A DNA stretch of 10,822 nt, taken from assembly GCA_029259975.1 (NCBI GenBank), contig JAJDEE010000183.1, forward strand, positions 1 through 10,822, read 5' to 3'. A program made the translations under genes and the position numbers. This DNA is from Planctomycetota bacterium (lineage in GTDB: Bacteria > Planctomycetota > Planctomycetia > Pirellulales > Lacipirellulaceae). Under the pieces are notes generated by a model. That model made no database searches, was not told the origin of the DNA, and saw only the letters and a program-made list of their open reading frames with translations. This document shows, piece by piece, positions 1-5,691 of this stretch (position 1 is its first letter; each line of letters starts with the position of its first letter).

Positions 1-852
1 GGCGTAGTGCGTGCGGCTGGTGACGTCGGCGGCTGCGGCGTCGGCGAGGGTTTCTTGGTCGAGCCGCACGCTGCGTCGCCACAGCCAATAGAGTGGGTGG
101 GGCCAAAGCACTAGCAATAGGCCACGCAATAGGGCGAGCAGCCAGAGATCGCGGTGACGTATGTGGGCCAATTCGTGAGCCAGGACGCTTTGCAGTTTTT
201 CGGGATCGGTCAGTTCGAGAAAATTTTGTGGCAGCAAGACCATCGGCCGCCGTAGCCCGACGGCAGCGGCAACAGGCAACTTAGCGACGATGCCTAGCGT
301 CGGCGTGCGCTGCCCGGCAGGTGTGAGCCGTGGCAGCAAGGCCGCCAATTCTAGCGGCGCGGACTTGGCTTGCGAGCGAAGCCGACGCATCTGCCAATGG
401 CCGAGTGCGAGCCAGAGGGTAAACAAGATCGAGCCGGCGGCAAAAACGCAGGAAATGAGAATGCCGTAGTCGACCGCGACGATTTTTGTGGTTGCAGCGA
501 TAGTGGGCGACTGCTCGGCTGTTGTTGGGCCGAAATCAGAGAAGTGTGACTGCTGGAACAGTTGTCTTCCGTCATCGTACAAAGGGGCGTCCAAGGGAGC
601 ATCGCGGAAAACAGGCGGTGGTTCGGATGGGGCCGAAAGTAAATTCACCACCGACCAACCTGGGACCGCACACAACAGGGCCAACAACACTAACCCTGTC
701 GCCGTCGACCAATGCACTGCCATGCGACGCGCGGGCTGCGCGAGGAATTTCCCTAGTACCAACACAACCGCCAGCAACACGGTCGCCAACAGAAAATAAT
801 CCCACAGCCAGCGTGAAGCGTCTAAGAACCAAACGTCGGTGATGGTATTCAT
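1..852 (-). CDS. M56-family membrane metalloprotease, BlaR1/MecR1-like sensor (partial, C-terminus beyond window)
   Basis: The frame stays open for 284 codons from the ATG at 852 to the window edge, so the C-terminus is missing. The zinc-protease motif HELAH lies at residues 226-230 and continues as IRHRDL, the typical M56 signature. A downstream LDQETLADAAAA stretch fits the part of the family that carries the third zinc ligand. Hydrophobic segments near residues 15-35, 46-65, 128-150 and 240-260 suggest a multi-pass inner-membrane protein with the protease facing the cytoplasm. The start is supported by AGGAG (861-865) eight bases upstream. In the family, such proteases sense an external signal and trigger cleavage of the partner BlaI repressor, which is encoded immediately upstream here. 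The trigger is unknown: the sensor domain would lie beyond the edge, and no beta-lactamase gene is visible. The M56 assignment is firm; the resistance role is not. Confidence 0.9.
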   Translation of the reverse strand, partial: MNTITDVWFLDASRWLWDYFLLATVLLAVVLVLGKFLAQPARRMAVHWSTATGLVLLALLCAVPGWSVVNLLSAPSEPPPVFRDAPLDAPLYDDGRQLFQQSHFSDFGPTTAEQSPTIAATTKIVAVDYGILISCVFAAGSILFTLWLALGHWQMRRLRSQAKSAPLELAALLPRLTPAGQRTPTLGIVAKLPVAAAVGLRRPMVLLPQNFLELTDPEKLQSVLAHELAHIRHRDLWLLALLRGLLLVLWPHPLYWLWRRSVRLDQETLADAAAADVTSRTHYA

Positions 853-893
853 GGCAGGTGCTCCTGTTTTTTGACGAACCTGGTGTTTTTTTG

Positions 894-951
894 CCCGCGA
901 ATAACGCGAATGACATGACCTTTATTCGCGTTTATTCGCGTCATTCGCGGG
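894..951. repeat. Hairpin-forming intergenic repeat between blaI and blaR1
   Basis: The arms at 894-914 and 931-951 are inverted copies with 18 of 21 positions matching. One of the mismatches would be a U-G wobble in the minus-strand transcript. The right side is also a tandem repeat: TTTATTCGCG at 921-930 and 931-940, then a variant TCATTCGCGG at 941-950. It lies in the 128-bp gap between the two genes of a likely operon, so it could act as an mRNA stabiliser or attenuator. It could equally be a dispersed genomic repeat. There is no T-run on the minus-strand exit side typical of a terminator. Confidence 0.8.
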
Positions 952-980
952 CCAATCTTTTGCATTTCTTGTATGAACGA

Positions 981-1373
981 TCACGGAATTTTCTTCCGAG
1001 CAGCGTTTAACATTGCTTCGAGTTGCTGTAGTTCTTGCTGGCTGACTTTGCGGGTGCCGAGGGCGTGGACGAGGTACTCATCGAGCGAGCCATCAAAAAC
1101 ACGCTCCAAAAATCCGGCGGCTAAGCCGCGGAGCGTTTTTTCACGTTCGACCTGCGGCAAATAAACGTACGCCTTGCCTTCGCGACGGTGAGCAACCAAG
1201 TTTTTTTGTTCCATCACTTGCAGCAGTGAGAGAACGGTCGTGTACGCCAGTTTTTCGTTGTTGTTGGCGTCGGCATTCATCGCCTCGCAAACCTCGCGGA
1301 CGGTCGCTTCGCCTTGGTCCCACAAAACTTTCAGGGCTTCGAGTTCACGGTCGGTCGGTCGTTGCTCGGTCAT
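981..1373 (-). CDS. blaI: BlaI/MecI/CopY-family transcriptional repressor
   Basis: The 130-residue product has the usual family length. Its N-terminal winged helix-turn-helix runs from about residue 5 to 73 (PTDRELEALKVLWDQGEATV, then LAYTTVLSLLQVMEQKNLV, then the wing HRREGKAYVYLP). The C-terminal helices from residue 75 to 130 are the dimerisation part. The ATG at 1373 is chosen because homology starts there and GGAAAG (1383-1388) lies nine bases upstream. The frame stays open upstream to 1769, but that stretch has no repressor-like sequence and contains the promoter and operators. The protein is expected to bind the TACTGG-N4-CCAGTA dyads just upstream and so repress itself and the M56 protease gene. 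Proteolysis by the partner would relieve repression. Other regulated genes are not visible here. Confidence 0.93.
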   Translation of the reverse strand: MTEQRPTDRELEALKVLWDQGEATVREVCEAMNADANNNEKLAYTTVLSLLQVMEQKNLVAHRREGKAYVYLPQVEREKTLRGLAAGFLERVFDGSLDEYLVHALGTRKVSQQELQQLEAMLNAARKKIP

Positions 1374-1397
1374 CGATTTTGTCTTTCCAGGGTGTGT

Positions 1398-1413
1398 TAC
1401 TGGCCAGCCAGTA
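1398..1413. promoter_or_regulatory. BlaI-type operator 1
   Basis: The sequence TACTGGCCAGCCAGTA is a dyad with half-sites TACTGG and CCAGTA separated by four bases. It lies 24 bp upstream of the blaI start codon and just downstream of the predicted transcription start. A bound dimer would block promoter clearance. Its architecture is identical to operator 2. The binding protein is inferred to be the adjacent BlaI. Confidence 0.8.
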
Positions 1414-1425
1414 GGTGCGATTGTG

Positions 1426-1453
1426 ATTCTACTGGTTGGCCAGTAGATGTCAA
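1426..1453 (-). promoter_or_regulatory. Predicted sigma70-type promoter of blaI-blaR1
   Basis: On the minus strand a perfect -35 TTGACA (1448-1453) is followed after 16 bases by TAGAAT (1426-1431), five of six matches to the -10 consensus. Transcription would begin near 1419, leaving a leader of roughly 45 bases before blaI. The spacer and part of the -10 are covered by operator 2. This is a consensus match only. Confidence 0.65.
1429..1446. promoter_or_regulatory. BlaI-type operator 2
   Basis: The sequence CTACTGGTTGGCCAGTAG has perfect seven-base inverted arms around a four-base centre. Its TACTGG-N4-CCAGTA core (1430-1445) is the same as in operator 1, and the dyad centres are 32 bp apart, about three helical turns. 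It fills the spacer between the predicted -35 and -10 elements, so occupancy should exclude RNA polymerase. Confidence 0.8.
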
Positions 1454-1737
1454 GAAGATTTTCTGGAAAGGGCTCTTTCCGTGGATTCGCACTTGTCTGT
1501 AAGGCTATTCGACGATACCACTTTGATGGCAGCGACCTCGTCCCCACCTCAAGTCTGACCGCAAGGACTGAAAAAATACCTGATATTCTTGTTCGTGATA
1601 TCGATCCTGAATAGCTGGGACGTCTGTAGGTCCGTGCCAAGAAAAATGGCCGGTCGCAGCAAAGCGAGGCGAAGCTGTTGATCGAAAAAGCTGCTGAGGA
1701 GAAGAACGGTCGAGGACATCTTGGAATCAACTCGTCG
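1447..1737. other. Intergenic stretch without a recognisable gene
   Basis: Apart from the -35 element at its left end, nothing recognisable was found. The open frames here are short or are upstream extensions of blaI without family resemblance. No readable trace of the kinase catalytic lobe precedes the kinase-tail remnant, so any earlier part of that gene appears deleted rather than frameshifted. Confidence 0.6.
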
Positions 1738-1992
1738 ATTCCACGCGATCGGGCGACCATTTGCCTCAAGTGTATTCAGCGTGATGCTAATCACCGCTAT
1801 TTCGACGCACGCAAGGTAGCCCAGCAATTACGACGGTTTCCCCAAGGCGAGCCGATTCGCGCGCGGCCACTCTACGAAATGAACGTGGATTTTTTGCTAG
1901 CCACGATCGACTTTGACGTGCCCGATCCAACTAAGAGCATCTTTCCGACACCACAATCGAGCAATAGTTTGACCCTTCGACAAATGGATTAA
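1738..1992 (+). pseudogene. Remnant of a planctomycete Ser/Thr protein kinase (end of kinase domain)
   Basis: Positions 1738-1869 encode IPRDRATICLKCIQRD followed by HRYFDARKVAQQLRRFPQGE and PIRARP. This is the stereotyped end of the catalytic domain in large planctomycete Hanks-type kinases (family form: IPRDLxTICLKCLxKxPxxRY ... LxxFLxGEPIRARP). No ATP-binding loop, HRD or DFG motif is readable upstream, and no sensor or WD-repeat region follows. The frame runs on from residue PIRARP to a stop at 1990-1992 with unrecognised sequence, and it opens upstream at an ATG at 1678. No convincing ribosome-binding site was seen. It is most likely a decayed or recombination-derived fragment, and the boundaries are approximate. 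Confidence 0.75.
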
Positions 1993-2039
1993 CGATGGCG
2001 GCCACTCCTTCGTACCATCGCGGTATTTGGTAAGTTGCC

Positions 2040-2531
2040 CTAATCCGATTCTAGGGCGACCTGCGGCAAATTTACTCCATGCACATTGACCAACTGCCAG
2101 CGTACAGCATTTAATCGTTCCGAGAGAACTTTTGCTGTTTGTCGCATAAGTTGATAACCGAATTGAGGGTTATCCTCACACAATTTAAGCAACTTTCTAC
2201 CATCAAAAGCGATCGCTTTTACGGGCGATACCGTTCGGGCCGTATCAGAGAGCCGAGGTCGATCAAGCAGTGGTGACCAGCCAATCAGGTCCCCCGCTTC
2301 GACCTCCATGATCTGACGACATCCTAGGCCTGCTTCGCAGATAACCAACGCAGCTTTGCCGCTGGTTATGAGATAAACATCTTTGGCAGGCTCATGCTCG
2401 TGAAATATCTCTTCGCGTGACCTGTACTCCACTTCTCGGGCAATTGATAGCAACTGATCTAAATGGTCATCGGGAAAATTGCAGAAAAAGCTATTGTTCC
2501 TTAAAGTGTCGAGCAGACTGGAATCAGACAT
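2040..2531 (-). CDS. Stand-alone cyclic-nucleotide-binding (Crp/Fnr effector-type) domain protein
   Basis: The 163-residue product is essentially one cNMP-binding beta-barrel. It contains a helix (LLDTLRNNSFFCNFPDDHL), barrel strands (EEIFHEHEPAKDVYLITSGKA), the phosphate-binding cassette region GDLIGWSPLLDRPRLSDTART at about residues 80-100, and a closing helix (FGYQLMRQTAKVLSERL). There is no C-terminal helix-turn-helix, so it is not an ordinary Crp-type regulator. The GWS cassette variant differs from the GExGE form of true cAMP binders, so the ligand is uncertain. The ATG at 2531 is preferred over one at 2555 because AGGAG (2539-2543) sits seven bases upstream and would otherwise be inside the coding region. 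It follows the DHODH-like gene by 83 bp in the same direction, suggesting co-transcription and perhaps a role in redox or hypoxia response. Confidence 0.85.
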   Translation of the reverse strand: MSDSSLLDTLRNNSFFCNFPDDHLDQLLSIAREVEYRSREEIFHEHEPAKDVYLITSGKAALVICEAGLGCRQIMEVEAGDLIGWSPLLDRPRLSDTARTVSPVKAIAFDGRKLLKLCEDNPQFGYQLMRQTAKVLSERLNAVRWQLVNVHGVNLPQVALESD

Positions 2532-2614
2532 TTTCTCGCTCCTGGAGTTATGCAAGCCGTAGATTTCGTGAGCTACTCAAAGAATCTTCGCAACCTGCTG
2601 AAAGGGGATCGCTG

Positions 2615-3625
2615 TTAGTATTGGGGCGTATAGTTTTTCAGTGCTCGCATGTAGTTTGCCCGTTTCAAGGCACTCGGATTCGGGTAGTTTCCTTGACTCA
2701 TGCTGCCCTTGAGTTGCTCAACCGAAGCACACTCGTATTCGATTAGCCACTGATTCACTTCTTCTAGTAAAGTGCCAAGAAATTCGGGACCTTTCATCAG
2801 CAAGATGCTCGCCATCATGGTGATGTCGGCGCCAGCCAGCAATAGTTTAATAATGCCATCAGCACGCTGCACGCCGCTTGTAGCAGCGAGCGAAATATCT
2901 AGCTGGTCGCGCAGGATACCGATCCAACGTATGGGTGTCCTCGCCTCGTGCCGGTTGCTAAGAACCAAGTCGGGGTGGTATTCCAACGTTTCTAAGTCGA
3001 TATCGGATTCAAGGTAACGGTTAAAAAGCACCAATCCATCTGCACCAGCGTCAGCGAGGCGTTGGGCAAAGTTTGGAAGACTTGAAAAGTTCGGGCCAAT
3101 TTTCACAGCCAAAGGGATGGAAATCGATTGACGAACGGCGGCTACTAGGTCGACGTATTGCTTCTCGACGCCGGCAGCTGTGATCGTGGGGTCAGTCGGT
3201 ACGAAATAAACATTAAGCTCCAGGGCGTCGGCTCCAGCTTCCTCGATCTCTTCGGCGTAGCGAATCCAACCACCGTCCGACCAGCCATTCAAACTGCCGA
3301 TCACTGGGATCGAGACGGCCTCTTTCGCAGACCTTAATTTTTCGAGGTAATCGTCTGGGCCGTAGCTGTCAAAATCGGGCATCTCGGGAAAGTTGTTTAG
3401 CGACTCGGCATTGGGGAAGGCCTGAAACTCGAAAAACTTATGTATCTCTATTTCGTCATGTTCAATCTGTTCCTCGAACAGAGAAGGAAGCACGGCAGCC
3501 GAAGCCCCAGCATCTTCAAGCTGTCGCAGACTATCCAACTCGCCGGTGAGTGGTCCCGCAGAGGCGACCAGGGGATTCTTGAGCTTCATGCCTAAGTACT
3601 GCGTTGAGAGATCAGGAATCATCAT
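2615..3625 (-). CDS. Dihydroorotate dehydrogenase-like FMN protein (NifJ-associated type)
   Basis: The 336-residue TIM-barrel flavoprotein has PyrD-family features. These include YLGMKLKNPLV and ASAGPLT at the N-terminus, SLNGWSDGGW (111-120), ALELNVYFVPTDP (134-146), AVKIGPNF with Lys175 as a likely FMN contact, LFNRY (200-204), ATSGV (248-252) and GADITMMAS (265-273). The whole pattern, including SLFEEQ and the late GSMSQ motif, matches the DHODH-like proteins found next to nifJ in cyanobacteria and anaerobes rather than the pyrimidine enzyme. A role in pyrimidine synthesis should therefore not be assumed; the real substrate of this subgroup is unknown to me. The start at 3625 has AAGGAG (3633-3638) seven bases upstream and overlaps the stop of the NifJ fragment in an ATGA, implying translational coupling. 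Confidence 0.88.
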   Translation of the reverse strand: MMIPDLSTQYLGMKLKNPLVASAGPLTGELDSLRQLEDAGASAAVLPSLFEEQIEHDEIEIHKFFEFQAFPNAESLNNFPEMPDFDSYGPDDYLEKLRSAKEAVSIPVIGSLNGWSDGGWIRYAEEIEEAGADALELNVYFVPTDPTITAAGVEKQYVDLVAAVRQSISIPLAVKIGPNFSSLPNFAQRLADAGADGLVLFNRYLESDIDLETLEYHPDLVLSNRHEARTPIRWIGILRDQLDISLAATSGVQRADGIIKLLLAGADITMMASILLMKGPEFLGTLLEEVNQWLIEYECASVEQLKGSMSQGNYPNPSALKRANYMRALKNYTPQY

Positions 3626-3912
3626 TGTTCTTCTCCTTCGCCGGGTGCAACCTGGATGGTCAATAAATGATCGGACAAGTCTTTGCCTTTCCAGATCAAC
3701 GACTGAAAGGATTCTGCCTTGCCGTTAAGAGAATCGATGGGGTAGGACTTGGTGCAAATCGCTGCATGCGGACAGACTAATACGCACAATCCACCGGCGA
3801 TGCAGGTATCGGGATCCCAGACAGGAATTTCGTGTGCAATGCTAGGTTTTTCTATCTTCGCAGTTCCGGTTGGGAAAGTTCCATCGATCATTACAAACTC
3901 ACGACCCTTCAT
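3622..3912 (-). pseudogene. NifJ (pyruvate:ferredoxin/flavodoxin oxidoreductase) fragment with degenerate first ferredoxin motif
   Basis: The 96-residue frame contains DGTFPTGTAKIEKPSIAHEI, PVWDPDTC and CVLVCPHAAI, then ends TIQVAP-GEGEEQ. This matches only the linker before, and first half of, the two-cluster ferredoxin domain of the roughly 1,200-residue PFOR. The first [4Fe-4S] motif, normally CxxCxxCxxxCP, reads C37-I-A-G-G-L-C43-x3-C47-P, so the second cysteine is glycine. The protein stops where the second cluster motif should begin. The ATG at 3912 has GGAG (3921-3924) eight bases upstream, and the stop overlaps the DHODH-like start. It is therefore either a decaying relic of an ancestral nifJ-DHODH operon or a retained mini-protein. 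The thiamine-diphosphate and pyruvate-binding domains are absent, so it cannot be an active PFOR alone. Confidence 0.75.
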
Positions 3913-4167
3913 GCTGCACACTCCAGTTGAATTGTCTTGTTCTATAGTCGTAAAAGGCTGCCGGTTCCAGAGGGCCTCTGTCGTTTGACGTTTTGCGACA
4001 GGACGAGGAGCAAATACTGTTCCAGCGAATGCTGGGCACCGAATGTGTTTGGATGTCCTCTCAACAACTGGCCTAGTTGTGTGCTTAGTTGACAAAATTT
4101 TCCGTCCTGCACGGTCAGAAAGAGCTGTTAACAGTCTAATAATCGAGCTTTGTGTGTTCCATCGCAT

Positions 4168-4195
4168 TTGACATGGGCGGATCTGCTCAAATTAT
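4168..4195 (+). promoter_or_regulatory. Candidate promoter upstream of phaA
   Basis: TTGACA (4168-4173) is followed after 16 bases by AATTAT (4190-4195), four of six matches to the -10 consensus. It would give a leader of about 225 bases that includes the inverted repeat at 4322-4342. This is weak evidence, based on a consensus match alone. Confidence 0.3.
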
Positions 4196-4321
4196 TGTTG
4201 TGTATGTGCTGATTCGCACGCACCGATGCCGGTTATCGCCACTTCCCTCATTGAGCAATTCTGCGATCGCCGACCTGCGTATGGTAGCTGATGGTTTCGT
4301 CGGCACTTTTCAACGCGACTA

Positions 4322-4342
4322 GCAACTCGGCATAAGAGTTGC
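4322..4342. promoter_or_regulatory. Perfect inverted repeat upstream of phaA, possible operator or leader hairpin
   Basis: GCAACTC (4322-4328) and GAGTTGC (4336-4342) are exact inverted copies around a seven-base spacer. The site lies 85 bases before the phaA start codon. The size and symmetry fit a dimeric-regulator operator, but it could also fold as a seven-pair RNA stem. No regulator gene for it is visible. Confidence 0.45.
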
Positions 4343-4392
4343 GTCCTAGATTGCAGCTAGAAACACAGCGTCTCGGTAGAACTAACGAGTGT

Positions 4393-4407
4393 GGCTCGCG
4401 AAGAGCC
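4393..4407 (+). promoter_or_regulatory. Small hairpin immediately before the phaA ribosome-binding site
   Basis: GGCTC-GCGAA-GAGCC forms a five-pair stem with a five-base loop and is followed by CTTTTA, ending eight bases before the GGAG at 4416-4419. It could influence ribosome access or act as a weak attenuator. The short stem makes chance occurrence quite possible. Confidence 0.3.
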
Positions 4408-4427
4408 CTTTTACGGGAGAGATTGTA

Positions 4428-5609
4428 ATGGTTCGTGATGTCGTAGTTGTCAGTGGTGCCAGGACACCCGTTGGAGGGTACGGTGGTAGTTTGCAAGATA
4501 TCCCGCCCTGCGATTTGGCCGCGCATTGCGTGAGAGAAGTCGTTAGCCGCGCGAAAATCGAACCTAAGGAAGTAGGGCATGTGGTTTTCGGCAATGTCAT
4601 TCATACCGATGCACATGACCATTATCTAGCGCGCGTCGCAGCTATTAATGGCGGTCTGTCGGTTGAAACTCCGGCTTTGACGTTGAACCGTCTATGTGGC
4701 AGTGGTTTGCAAGCCATCATTTCGGCAGCCCAAACCATCATGCTTGGCGATGCCGACGTGACGGTGGCTGGGGGTGCCGAAAATATGAGCCGAAGCCCCT
4801 ATCTTTCGCCAAGTATGCGTTGGGGCGCGCGGATGATGGACACGACGTTAATCGACGTGATGGTTGCGGCGTTGAGCGACCCTTTCGAAGATACGCACAT
4901 GGGCGTGACCGCCGAGAATGTCGCTAAAAAGTACGATATCTCACGAGAAGATCAGGACGCCCTCGCCGTGGAAAGCCACTCGCGCGCCGCCAAAGCGATT
5001 GAAAAAGGGTATTTCAAAGAGCAAATTGCCCCGGTCGAGATCAAAGTCAAACGCGACACTAAGCTGTTTGACACAGACGAAACAGTACGACCTGACAGCT
5101 CGGTCGAGAAACTTGGCAAGCTGCGGCCTGTGTTCGATAAATCGGGAACTGTCACGGCGGGTAATTCTTCGAGCATCAACGATGCAGCGGCAGCTGTAGT
5201 GCTGATGGACCGCGAGATGGCGCTTGCACGAGGGATTCAACCGCTCGGTCGGCTCGTCGCCTACACCTACGCGGGCGTCGATCCTAAGCTCATGGGCATC
5301 GGTCCGGTACCTGCCGTTCGTTCGTTGCTCGAAAAAACGGGCTTGAGTCTCGATGACATTGATGTTCTGGAAGTCAACGAAGCTTTTGCAGCCCAGGCGC
5401 TGGCTGTGTGTCGCTCGCTTGAGCTACCAGCCGATCGCACCAATCCCAACGGGAGTGGTATTTCGCTTGGGCATCCGATCGGCGCTACAGGAGCGATCTT
5501 AACGATCAAGGCACTGTACGAGCTAAAACGTATCGGCGGAAAACGGGCGTTGGTGACGATGTGCATCGGCGGAGGACAAGGCATCGCCGCCTTGTTTGAA
5601 CGAGACTAA
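4428..5609 (+). CDS. phaA: Acetyl-CoA C-acetyltransferase (beta-ketothiolase)
   Basis: It condenses two acetyl-CoA to acetoacetyl-CoA, the first step of PHB synthesis; a propionyl-CoA partner would give the C5 precursor. The product is 393 residues, the usual thiolase length. All catalytic motifs are present: Cys90 in NRLCGSG (acyl-enzyme nucleophile), His349 in GHPIGATG and Cys379 in CIGGG (general acid/base). NEAFA in the C-terminal half is also typical. The ATG at 4428 is preceded by GGAG (4416-4419) with eight bases between. A GTG 39 bases further upstream in frame lacks family similarity and would include the ribosome-binding site. It is the first gene of the plus-strand PHA cluster, 82 bp before phaB. 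Biosynthetic rather than degradative use is inferred from the neighbours. Confidence 0.95.
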   Translation: MVRDVVVVSGARTPVGGYGGSLQDIPPCDLAAHCVREVVSRAKIEPKEVGHVVFGNVIHTDAHDHYLARVAAINGGLSVETPALTLNRLCGSGLQAIISAAQTIMLGDADVTVAGGAENMSRSPYLSPSMRWGARMMDTTLIDVMVAALSDPFEDTHMGVTAENVAKKYDISREDQDALAVESHSRAAKAIEKGYFKEQIAPVEIKVKRDTKLFDTDETVRPDSSVEKLGKLRPVFDKSGTVTAGNSSSINDAAAAVVLMDREMALARGIQPLGRLVAYTYAGVDPKLMGIGPVPAVRSLLEKTGLSLDDIDVLEVNEAFAAQALAVCRSLELPADRTNPNGSGISLGHPIGATGAILTIKALYELKRIGGKRALVTMCIGGGQGIAALFERD

Positions 5610-5691
5610 CGTGGGCGCATGTCGCTGAAGATCGAATCGAATAATCAAAAAACACCTGGCAAAAATACACTAGCAAAATGGGAGAGTGACC

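Larger units (their letters stand above)
3913..4427. other. Divergent intergenic region between NifJ fragment and phaA
   Basis: This 515-bp gap separates the minus-strand NifJ/DHODH/cNBD genes from the plus-strand PHA cluster and should hold the promoters for both. The minus-strand frame stays open upstream to 4167, but that extension shows no NifJ similarity. Seen inside are a TTGACA-16-AATTAT promoter candidate, a perfect seven-base inverted repeat, a small hairpin next to the phaA ribosome-binding site and a GCGATCGC octamer (4263-4270). No small gene or RNA gene was recognised. Confidence 0.6.

Noticed and set aside
572..916. Minus-strand open frame of 114 codons overlapping the M56 protease gene
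   Set aside because: It is out of frame with the protease gene, which carries the HELAH motif and has a good ribosome-binding site; the peptide has no recognisable features and starts inside the hairpin repeat.
1374..1769. Upstream extension of the blaI frame
   Set aside because: It contains the promoter and both operators and shows no repressor-family similarity; the ATG at 1373 fits family length.
1993..2020. CGATGG...CCATCG inverted repeat between convergent genes as a terminator
   Set aside because: The stem is only six pairs around a 16-base loop and there is no T-run on either side.
3913..4167. Upstream extension of the NifJ-fragment frame
   Set aside because: The extra 85 residues do not resemble PFOR, and the internal ATG at 3912 has a good GGAG site.
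4389..4427. Longer phaA from a GTG
   Set aside because: The added residues are not thiolase-like and the extension would swallow the ribosome-binding site of the ATG at 4428.
4248..4622. Minus-strand frame opposite the start of phaA
   Set aside because: It is antisense to a certain thiolase gene and has no recognisable motif.
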